Below are positions 23,601 through 35,200 of a stretch of DNA of 64,000 nucleotides, piece by piece (position 1 is the first letter of the stretch; the number at the start of each line of letters is the position of its first letter). A model generated the notes under the pieces. The model did not search any database. It was given only the letters and a program-made list of their open reading frames with translations, and was not told the origin of the DNA. This DNA is from Globodera rostochiensis (lineage: Eukaryota; Nematoda; Chromadorea; Rhabditida; Heteroderidae). A program made the position numbers and the translations under genes. The stretch is from assembly GCA_018350325.1 (NCBI GenBank), contig JAEVLN010000010.1, forward strand, positions 2,170,001 through 2,234,000, given 5' to 3'.

Positions 23601-26600
23601 ATGACATGGCCAGACAACGACGCCAACGACTCTTGGGGAGGGGCCAACAACGATAACTTCGCAAACGACGGATTCGGCACGTCCAGTGGTGGAGGCAACG
23701 GCACATTTGGCAATCGCACCAGCCAATTTTCGGCAAAAAGTAATTTTTTTGTTTTCTGGCAAAAAAAATATTTGAAAGAATTGGGGTGCCGGCGAAAAAT
23801 TTAAAAAAAAAAATTCATAATGCATTTTTCTAGGGTAAAAATATGCGAAAAGCACGAATCTGTGCTCGGATTTTGCAAAACCCGAATTCGAAATTTCAGA
23901 CAAAACGGGGTAGAAATGTGCAATATAAAAAATTAGTCAACTGAAAAAAAAAGGGTAATACTGCAGAACATTGGTCCTACAAAAAAAAGGGGTTTAAGAG
24001 GGTTTGGCAGAATTCTGAGAAGCTCTCGGGGGTTATCGAGGTCGCTGAGCGCGAATATGACATCAGATTTATCATATGACATCATCTAAGCTATGATTTC
24101 AACATCTAAGATTTTTGAAAAAAATCCACAAAATTTTCAAAGTCGTTAAAAGGGTGTTTCTAGGGGTACTCGTGCCCGTAGAATTCGAATCTGAGCTCCA
24201 TTTCGACCAATTCGAACGCTGGAACCGCAATCGAACCATTTCCAAAAAAAAATTTAAAAATTTCAAAAATCAATTTTGGCTTCAAAATCCAAAAAAGCAC
24301 AAAACTACAACAAAAAGGTAGATTCGAATTCTACGGGCACGAGTACCCCTAGAAACACCCTTTTAACGACTTTGAAAATTTTTTGGATTTTTTTCAAAAA
24401 TCTTAGATGATGAAATCATAGCTTAGATGATGTCATATGATAAATCTGATGTCATATTCGCGCTCAGCGACCTCGATAACCCCCGAGAGCTTCTCAGAAT
24501 TCTGCCAAACCCTCTTAAACCCCTTTTTTTTGTGGGACCAATGTTCTGCAGTATTACCAAAAAGGTTGTATTTGAAATTTTGCAAATTCCGAGCTCGGAT
24601 TCGTGCATTTTTATCGTTTGAACCGCAATTTTTCATGATTGACATGAATTCCTTAAACCGCCCTGGACAATATGGCCAATTTATTGTCTATACACTTACC
24701 TATTTTTTAATTGCAACACAAATTTTGCGTTTTTTGGGTGTGAGTGAACGGTCTGAAGTCCCTTTTTGGCGCTACACGCCCCCAGTTGTTGGCAAGGGTT
24801 GACTTTTTTTCTGATAAAAATTATATATTTGGTGGTTTGGTTTGAGTTTTTTTTGCATTTTTTTTTTTCTGTATAAATGCGCTTTTTTGCAAGAGACTGA
24901 CGTCGGTTCATCGTTAAGGAAGTTTCCTAAAAAAATGAAAAAAAAAAACTTAACAAAAAAAAATCCTTCTCCTTTTTTAAGAAGCTATCCGCAAATGGTA
25001 TAGCTCATCTTATTATAAAAGCATTTTTTTTACGCTTAAGTCCGCCAAGGAAGCTTAGGGTTCATGAAAATTTTGAAAAAGTTTTAAATCGATTTTTTCC
25101 TTCTGATTTCTTTGACCAAATTGCACAGAGATTGGTGGTAGCCAAAAAGGTCATTAATAATCCAATTTTGTGACTCCTTTGGCGGCTACAATTGTGACCT
25201 TTTTTTGATAAGAATTGCAATGTGAGTGTTGTTTTATCGTTTTCGGCGTAATATTTCATCATAAATGAGCACACTTTATTAATGTATTTAATTACTTGTT
25301 AATGAATCAGTATCCAATACTTCAGTTCAAAATTAGAATATTTTAAGAAAAAAAACTTTTTTTTTTTTTGAAAATTTTGGCGTCCGGCTACTTCACCCGG
25401 ATTTTATGGATGGTTCAGGTCATGAAGTTCGGAAAATTTTGAAAAACTCCATAAATTTGTTACTTCAAATTTATAATTTAGCTTAAAAACCCGCCCAATA
25501 AACTGTTGGCTTAGATTCCGAGAAGCCTAAAAAAAATTTTTTTTTTACAAATTTTCTTAGAGTTGTCGAAGGTTGTTGAAATTTGCCAAAAAATTTTCCG
25601 TTTATCTTATTGTAATAGACGGAAAAATGCATATTTGTAGGCGTTTTTTTTTATTGTTTAAAAGACCGTCGTCCCCCCCCTTTTTCAGGCAAAAACTATT
25701 CCTCGTCCAACAACAACAACAACAAAGCACCGGTTTCATCGTTCAGCAGAGGTGACCAGCAACAGTCAAGCAATTCAAACGCGCGTCCCGCCGCCGTCAG
25801 TTGGGCAACACCCCTCAACAAGGTGAAGACGTACGATCACGGCGATTGGAGCAAGAGCTTGTGGGTTTTTTTTTTTTTTAAATAAAATTAAATGATTTTT
25901 TTTTTTGCATTTGTGTACATAAATAATGAGTTGTTTTATTGTTCATCATCGAATTGGGTTTGTTTGTTGTTGTGTTACAATTTGTATTCCATTTTTGTCA
26001 ATTTAAAAAGGTCGGGGGGAATTGATTATTTATTTGATCACGAATTAATAGGTTCTTTTCTAGATTTTAGAGATGCTTTTGACTAAAATTGTAAAGCTGT
26101 AGGAAGTGATCAAAAAATGGGATAACAAAATCTTAAAATATCATCATCATTCTCTTTGCTGCTGGTATTCTGATCATTTTAGAAATGATTATATTTTCAT
26201 TTTTCCATATTTTTAATTTTAATCATCAATATTTAAATGTATAATTTGTCTCAATTTTTTTTTTGTTGTTGTTTATTTTACAAATTTTTAGTAGGCGTGG
26301 GAACTTCTTTTTTTTGGGCTAAAATTGTTTGGAAATTTTTTGCGCGCTTACATTTTTATCGGTTAGCCAAACGCGCCCCGGTTTCACATGCTCATCAAAG
26401 TGCGTTTATTGCTCCGTTAGCCGAAGTACACAAAAAAAAAATTGGTGAAACAAAAAGTTACGATTTCCCCCCCCCCCTCCCCGCCGCCCCCCACCCACAA
26501 AAAGAAGCCATAAAATATTTTAAGGCCCAGCGCGCAAAACAGGGGTTTGTATTTAGTATTCTGATCGGTTAGTTTTTGGCCAAATGATCAGCAGCAGCTG

Positions 26601-29198
26601 ATTGTCGTGATCAGTAGCTAGCCAGAGTTGAAGAAAGTTAACCTTCCTTTTGAATATTCACTCTTCAGAGACAAAAACAAAACAATCGTTTTTCTGGTGT
26701 GTTTGTTTGTTTGTTAAAACACACAGACACACATTTTCAATGCTAATGAGCACAATCCGTTCTCTGAATAATATTCCCCCCCCCCCCCCCCAGGGGCGGA
26801 ATGGGTCTTAAACAAACTAAACACTTGGACGAATATTATTCAATTCCCCTGGATACACTTTCGCGCTAGAGCCGCTGTTTTTAAACTCGTTCAAGACCGT
26901 GTGGTCCAAGTCCCCAAAATGTGTGTGTTGTTCCCTAAACAGTCGATGTCCGGTCCTTGAATTAATTAACCCGGTCTCGGAAAACCCCTATTATTTTAAT
27001 ACATTTTTTTTTGTTGCAATATTTGTCTCGGCCTTTGGTTCCTAAATTCTGTTCAACGACGTCGTCTATAATGTTTTCAAACAACAAAAAAATGTGGGCA
27101 CGCCACGTTCATTTTGTCTGTCCATCTGCCTTCAGCCGCAGGGCAAAACTGCAGCTTTATGTCTGCCGATGCCCCTCTAATGTTTTTGCGCGCAAATAGT
27201 TGCCAACAATGTTTTGTCCGCATAGCATTTTGAAGTCTTTCGCGCAGAATCTTCCGACCATTTTTTTTTCTCTACAAACATTTCTGTCCAAAATTCCATC
27301 TTGAGCCTCCTTGCCCAAGAAAGCAGCCCCAAATTTAATCATGGGGGTATGCCGTTCCGCGGTCTCCCAACCCGTTGTTGTTCATCCGCAATTTTTTTTT
27401 TTTTTTTTTCGAAATGTGCCCCCCCCCCCTCCCCGAAACTTTTGTTCAAAGAATGTGGGGGGGGGGGTGGGTGGATGAATGACGGATGGATGTGATCGTC
27501 TCGCATCGCCTCCTCTTCCGTCTGCAGAAACAGAGAAACCGCAGTCACCGCCGCCGCGCACATTCAGCCCCCTCCCCCCTCCACAAAAAGTGTTTCCACA
27601 TTTAGGGGTGGCAATTTTGGCGGAGGTGGCGGGGAAATGAATGGAACGGCCTTCACTGATGAATGGATGTGTGGCGGGAGGGAGGGGGGGGGGGAGGGAT
27701 ACATTCATCCTCACTAGAAGGAACGCGCAACGTTCGTCCTTCCCTCCCAAACATGACCTGCCCTGCCTATCTGCTGCTGACCGCTCCACTCACTCACTCA
27801 CTCACTCACTCACTGTCCATACTCAACACAGTGTTTTTATGTTTGATCATTTTAGCATGGTATTATTATTTGTCTGATCATGCGATCTGCTTCCCATCGA
27901 GCCAAAATTTCGTTGATTGAGATCTCGGTTACATCTTTAAAAATCTTGACGAGTTTTTAACCGGGCCCAATCTCAATATCGAAATGATCCAACCCATTTT
28001 GATTAAAATTCACTTAATGGACAAACCTAAACCCAACAGTGCTCCAATCTGATTACGGCATACTGTCGATCATGCTTTGATCGATCTATAGACCCATTTG
28101 ATGATCACAAATGATAGGTCAAAGGGTGAGCAATAACTAAAGAAATAAATTAAAAATGAGCCATTTTCTCAACCCGCGTTCACTCATTATTATTGTTTGG
28201 TAATCAATTTTTGCCTTCCATTATTGGCTCATCTGCCCTGTCTCCCCATATAAATCTGAGAAAATTGCTCCACTAATAAATTTTTCTCCTGAGTAAACAT
28301 TTAATGTCCATAATTTTAGCCAATTTATTCTTAGCTTCACCATTTTTATGCAAAGGTTGGGCAACACAAGGAACCAGAGTTTATAATAATTTCACCCAAA
28401 AGTCTTTTAAAAATTCCTTTTTTAAATCTGAAAACAATGCGTCAATTTGTTTTAAAAGGTGATAAAATTCACATTTTCATTCGCTCATCATTCTCTCTCT
28501 CTTTTTTTTGAAATGATTCACTTTTTATTTCATCTACAATTGCGTGTTGATGATGAAGGTCTTTTTCTTCCTTCCTTTTTTGCTTCTTCTTATTGATAAA
28601 AACAAATAATGTTCTTTTTTTATCTTTATTTTGTGGTCTTGGGGGACCATTCAACATAAAATGTTGCCAGGCAAATCATTGGAAATTGGCAATTTCAAAA
28701 TAGATTTGCAAATTGGTCTAAAATAATTCATAAGAATCAACAAAATATAATTTTAAATCCAAATCTTTAGGTGAGTGAATGAATATACATTATCATTTTT
28801 TTTCCTTGTCAACTTGCATTTTTTGCATAAGAATTAACAAAATGTTGCATTTAAACATCCAAAAAAAAAGAAAAAAAAACGTCAACAATTGACTTGACCT
28901 CATGCAGAATGCCAAATTACCCACTCACCACCGCGAACTCAACATTATACACAAAGTGTGTGCACCCCTTCCCCACCTCCGTCCTTCACCATGCATACAA
29001 ATTCACCTCAACACCACCACCATCACCTTCTCCCTCATCCCCCCCCCCCCCATCTTCAATTTCCTCAATGTGGTCAGGGGCTAGCTGACTGACCTTGGGG
29101 ATGCCCTCCTCTGCCTGTGGTGTTGTGTGGAAGAGGAGCAACAACTCCCCTCACATTGCACTCGCGCAGATGCGCGCCTCAGAATTAGCACAAAAGTT

Positions 29199-29229
<31 letters not shown>

Positions 29230-32200
29230 CCCTACAGAAAAATTAGCAACCCAATAACACAATTGGTTAGGTTATTTTGATCAGCTAAAAATGTAAATCG
29301 TTTTAGTGAATTAATTTCTAATTCACATTCATTCTGGACGGGAGCGTCACTATTTGCCGTAATCCGATTACCAAGCTCGAGTCAGCCTTCAAAATCTTGT
29401 ATTCTTTATGTATCCTATTTAAATAGTGAAAGCATTTAATTTGAATCTTTATTATAATTTTAAATATTCTTGATTTCTGGAAAATTTTGATCAACTGATC
29501 AACAAAACATCTAGCCCTCTTTCTGTCTTCAAATAGAACAGATACATATTTATTTGCAGAAACAATTGCGTACTTTTTGATGGCCCTATTCATTCAAGAT
29601 ATATTCTTTTTCCTCCTATTTTTGGGCACAAAAGTGAATGAAGAATATAAACAAAAAAGTACCTTTTATGTACATATTGTGTGTACCAATTTTTGTCGTT
29701 GCCCTTTCTAGAGAATTCGAATTTCTGGATTTTCCTTTTTTTGATTTAGGGTTCTTCCCTTACTCATTCATTCAAAAATTTGATAAATGTCCAAATTGAA
29801 AAGCTTTGCTGCTGCTTTATCATCAATAAATTAAGCCTCACAATTATTAAAGGGGTTTTTTTTTCTTCATATTGTTGAGTCGACTATTTTTGGTGGTGGA
29901 ACTTTGCTCTTTTATTATTTTCATTTTGGCGCGCACTGCAGGTGGCCCGGCGTCAAGGAGGGTGGGGTACAATCAAATCAGTGTGTTCCTCCCACCCATC
30001 CATCCCCCTATATATGGCCTTGGCGTGTCAACCACAGGGAATCCATTAGGGGCCAACCCGTGTGCCCGTGTGTGGTGGTGGTAGTGGTGGTGGGGGTTGT
30101 GGTATTTATGTGTTGTCTGGACGCGACAAAAACTTGAATTCTGTGTTCTGCTTGTCGTTCGTTTGTTCGTTCGTTCTGTTCGCATAAGAATTGAATGGAT
30201 GACGTGAGAGACAAAATTACAATTGCTCTAAGATGAATTTGATGGATGATGCGTGGTGTCATGCTGTGGGGCTGGATGGATGCGTGATTGGAGCGCGGAG
30301 GATTGAATGGGATGTGGGGGGAGGGGGGGGGGGCGGGTGTGGGCTGAATGAGAGCGATCAGAGTCTGGTAGCGAACGCGTCGAAATATCCAACAGCAATT
30401 TTTCAATCACTTGAGGTTGATTGCAAAAGAATTAATTAATTCATTTAAGGGGATCTTAATTAAAAGATTCATCATTCCATTTATCCGCCTGAGTTTCAAC
30501 TCCCTTTTCCAACCATGATCAATCATATTTTGAACAAAAATTCGTTTGTCCGAATTCTGTGTGTGTCTCACAGACCTTATTGGTTTAAAAAAAGCACAAT
30601 AGCTGTATAAAAAATTGGTTGGTTGGGCCAAATTTGGCTGATTCGGTGCCAAGGTCATTCCCACGAGTGCATCGTTGAAAATGATGAATAATGGAGAATT
30701 GGATGTGTGTCCCGTGTCCCTCACCTTCTTTGTTCTCATTCCATTCTTCCTCCTCCTCCTGTCCCCTCCACCTTTCCCACATCGCGCGGACGTCGCGCAC
30801 CCGCCGAGCCGCGTCACCCCCCACCATCTTCATCCTCAGCATTTCATCATTTTTTCATCCCATCATGGAGCGACGATGAGGAGGGCAGTTTGTGCATACA
30901 ATTCTTTCTTTCCCCTCCCCCCGCCCCCCCCCCCCACTTCCCCTCCCCAATTCATCTGTCAAGTTTTTTTACATCATATTTACTTAAAAATTTGCAAAAA
31001 AGTTTGGCGTTTAGCAAAAAAGCGATAGACAAGAACGCCGCGCGCTTCACCTAAAATGGGAGTGTGAAGGTCCCCGTGATGGGGTGCTAGCCTCTGACAT
31101 TATTCGACATTTTGTCCACTCGGCTTTAAGTCGTGTCGACGCTTTGTTTCTTAACTCTTAACGAAGTCGGTTTCTTTCAACTAGATAGAGTCTCAAAAAT
31201 TGGGATTTAATAAACCTCCCCATCATTTTTGGTTATATGTGCATAATAATAAATATGTCGGTTCAAAATCGTTCCATCCACCAACCAAACCAACACATAA
31301 AGATGGTAATTATTATTTATTAAATTTTTTTTGTATTGACTTTTTTTTCTCTATCGTCAGCTGAGCTAGCAAGCCAGCTAGCTGCTCTCTATTTCACTGG
31401 TTTTATTAAACCATCTAATACAAGCCACAAGGCCTTCCTTCACATAAATATTTATTTAGCTTTTTTTATTGGTAAACGACTACATTTTATTTAAATGGTA
31501 ATAGTTTGATAATTGGGACCCTACGGGCATATGCTTAACAAGCAACCGTTTCAACATTTTTTCAACAAGTGTTGCAAAGAAAATAACAAATTGTTTCGGT
31601 TTCAGTACAAATTTTAGTGAAATTTGTTTAAAATGACGACATTGGCTTCAAAATTTCTAATTAGCGGATCGTAGCTCGCCGGGGATATCATCACTCTGTT
31701 TCAATCCTGTTTATGTGTTCAATAATTTTCTGGTTTTTTAATTACTTGCCAAATTTTGGGTTTCCATCCATTTCACTCTCCCCAACAGTTTGTGGGTGTT
31801 GTTGTAAATACTTTTTTCTCACTGTCATGTTCAAAAAAAGGTGTTCAAACACGCACAAATTGTTGTCGTCATTTTTTGTGCTGCCAAAAAGGCAAGAGGG
31901 AACACTCTTTTTTTTAGAAATTTGATGGTTTTAGTCCCTGTTCCTGTTCCTCTTGTCCCCTCTTCCTCTTCACCCACCCAACCTCCTTTCTGTGGTGGTC
32001 ATGGATGGTTCACCACCACCACTACCACTACATTTTCCACCTCTCTAAAATGTGTGGGAGTAAGGGGGAGGGGGGGAGAACACAATTCCACCTCCATCTT
32101 CTGGTCCAATTTGGAGGGTGGGGGGCAGGAAGAGCGTTCATGCGCGAGAACATCGTCCAGCGTCGTCGTCTGCGCGTCGAAGCCGCCCCGAGGGCTGGGG

Positions 32201-35200
32201 GGGGGGGGAGGGAGACTTCCTCCTTCCTCACTTTTTGATGAGATTTTTAAGCACCAAAATTGCGATGTCGTCAAAATTGGTTTATGTAGGAAAAAAAATA
32301 ATGAACGACTGGGTGAACAAATGAATCACATCCAACCAACCATCCATCCTTTTCTCCATTTGACAACATTTTTGTACATTTCCAATGTCGGGGCGCCGCG
32401 AGTTGTCTTGAAAACTTTTAAAAAAAGCAAAAACTTGACTCAAATTCAAATTTTTAAATTGTGAGTTCATCTTGTATGCTGTACCCTGCTCTGATGATCT
32501 CTCTGAAAGGAATTCTGCCATTGAATTAGCTCTTATATTAATCAACATGTTGTAAAAAATCATTAAAAAAGATTTTGAAATTTTTTCTGTTGATTTGGCA
32601 AACATGGCGAACAAAAACGCGCCTTTCAAATGCGCGTGCTGATGAAATCAGGGGATTTCCAAATAGAGTAAACCCTTTTTGCATCACGCGTCGAACTCCT
32701 CATCATTTGTGGATTTTTTTTGTTTTGTTTTTATCGCGTGAATTTATATTCGTTAAATCCAAATCTCATTCATGACGAATTTTTTTAATTTGAAACTACG
32801 ACGATTCAATAGAGATTGACCTTCAGGACCGATCGAGAATCTCGATTGTCCGATCTTTAGTTTGTCTAAACTTGCAAATTTTCTGGTTTTCTTAAAACCG
32901 ATCATTTCCTCCGAGGTGCCGCCTATATAAACAGTTAGCGAGACCTCCCTGAAGACATTAACTCATTGGATTTTAAGATTATTTACTCAAGCAAATATTA
33001 ATAGGGTATATGCCACTTTTTACCCCTATGAAATCATTTTCCGTCATTTTTTTCTTCAGCTCACGACAAAGCCGAAAGGTTCACCAACCAGTCCATTTGT
33101 TGCCTTAATCGCTAACATTAAATTAAAAATATTACTATTATTATTTACTTCTTTGCTGCTGCACTTTCTCCGCCCGACCGAGTGTGCTTCTCCTCATTTT
33201 TTGTTGTTAAAATTTTTTGCAAAATGTGCTGTGGTGTGCTGTTGTGATGTATCGAAATCCGTTACAAAACACCACCAGCAGCAGTGGTGGCAGAAAACAG
33301 AACAGCACTGAGCACGGCGATTGGTCCAGGAATTTGTAGGTTTTTCCGCCTCCCTCCTTCCTTCCCCTTAGGGGATGGGAACAAAGCAATTTTTAATGAG
33401 TGGTAAATGTTTGGAGAGGCTTTGTCGGATTATTGAATTCCATTTTTTCCGATTATATGTTGGTCTAGCGTTTTTTAAATGCCGATTGCTCTAGGTGTTT
33501 AGGTTCCAATCAGCCCCAAGCATGTTTGGAGTTATGGGCGTTAAAACTTTTTTTGTTTGTTTGTTTGATTTGTTAATTTTTTTTTAATTGGTCCAGTTTT
33601 TTTTTTGATATTCTGATTTGCATGATTTTTTTTTTTGAAATTCCATGTTGGATTTTTGAGATTCTTTGGCGCAAGGATCTTTTGGTACATTATTTCTAGT
33701 CCAATTAAGTTTCGATAAAATTAGTTTAAAAAAGCAGTTGTTGCGTTGATTTTTTTCTTTCTTGGCCATTTTCAAAAAGCATATTTTGGCCACTTTTTAG
33801 ACTAAAAATTCTTTAACAATTAAAAACAAACGAAGTTTTGCATGTCGGAACGATTCTCACCATCAATCACTCCAAACGGCTGTCACCATCCCTTGGCCCC
33901 AAATTGTACACTAAATTCTTCGAAACCTAACAATGTTTGGACAATTTTTGGTGGACCGATGATTTGATTTTTTTGTGCATTTTTGAATCGTTTTTGGGAA
34001 ATAAACGAATTCGGGTGTCCGGGATTCGGAATTGAGCAAAATGAATGGCAGGATCGGATTCTTCGCGCACGAAATAATTTTAAAAGCAAAAAAATTGTGG
34101 AGCTAGAGACTGTATGAGCCCAATTACTTTCTAAAAAGAACGTTATTTCTCTAGAGTAATAGAGAATAGTACACAAATGCAAAAAAAAAACAAACAAATT
34201 TTTTTAAATATTTAAATTAAAGTAAATTTAAATTTTTTTTTCACAGGAACAAGATGATCAATGTGCACCACCTGCCCTTTTTTGGGCAAAGCCAAGCGTT
34301 CATGGGTAAGTTTTTTGCTGTTTTTTTTTCATTGGCACTGATCACTGGGACGGGGATTATATGCATTTGCATATTTGTTAGTCCAATTAAGTTTCGATGA
34401 CATTAGCTCAAAAAAAATGGTGTTACGTTGTTTTGACCATTTTGAGCATATTTTGGCACTTTTTTAAACAAAAAACACGAATTTTGAGGATTTCCGGAGC
34501 ATATTTTTATATTTTGGCAAAAAAAAATTGATAAAAATGCATTTTTGGACATTTTGGTGCACATAAATCTCCGCCCGGATGATCACAATGTCGGGATTGG
34601 GATTCTGAAATTCACAAAATTTATTTTTCCACCAAATTCACGGCGGGGTTCCGTTAGATATTTTGAAAATTTAACATTTTTAATTCCAAATTTGCAGGCA
34701 AAACATTGTGGGATTGGATCAAGAAACCTCGAGCGCGGTTCAGCGACTCCATTGACCGGTTGAACTGCAACATCGTCCCGTCGATGCTGCTTTTTTTTGT
34801 TGCAATGATTTCAGCGAATATGTGAGCAAATTGTTTTCAAAATTAATTAAATTTTAAATAACATCGCATAATATTTTCTTTTATTTAAGCTTTGGCTTCG
34901 GCGGCATGGAACCCATGCGCTGCCTGGTGAGTTTTTGTCATTCATTTTTGAACTCGGTTGCCCTGTTGTTCTCCCCTGTACCTCGTGAGCCCCCCCCCCC
35001 CCCCCCCCTCCTCCTCTTTTTGAAAACACCAATTTGTGTGCTGCCTTTTTGACATTTTTTAACTAATTTGTTGAACTGAGGAGAAAATACCGCTGAGACC
35101 GAACAGGGATCTGGATCATGTGGGGAATCCCGCGGGATTGAATTTGGGAAGCCGAGATGGTGATCAAAAAACTTTACTTTTTTTTTTTTCTGATTTTTTG

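Larger units (their letters stand above)
25861..33246. other. Large innexin intron, no other gene supported
   Basis: A 7.4-8.4-kb intron with microsatellites and poly-C or poly-G runs (26470, 26775, 27420, 27460, 27685, 29040, 30320, 30915, 32195). A stretch near 26286-26570 is open and protein-like (VSHAHQSAFIAPLAEVHKK) but has no good splice ends or homology that I recognise. The promoter of the short isoform should lie in the last part, before 33247. Confidence 0.5.

Noticed and set aside
26237..26572. Nested exon (VSHAHQSAFIAPLAEVHKK) in the innexin intron
   Set aside because: Looks somewhat protein-like, but the acceptor and donor are poor, it contains a poly-C run and no family is recognised; left as unsupported.
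30407..31054. Several 60-136-aa frames on both strands
   Set aside because: They overlap each other in C-rich, low-complexity intron sequence.
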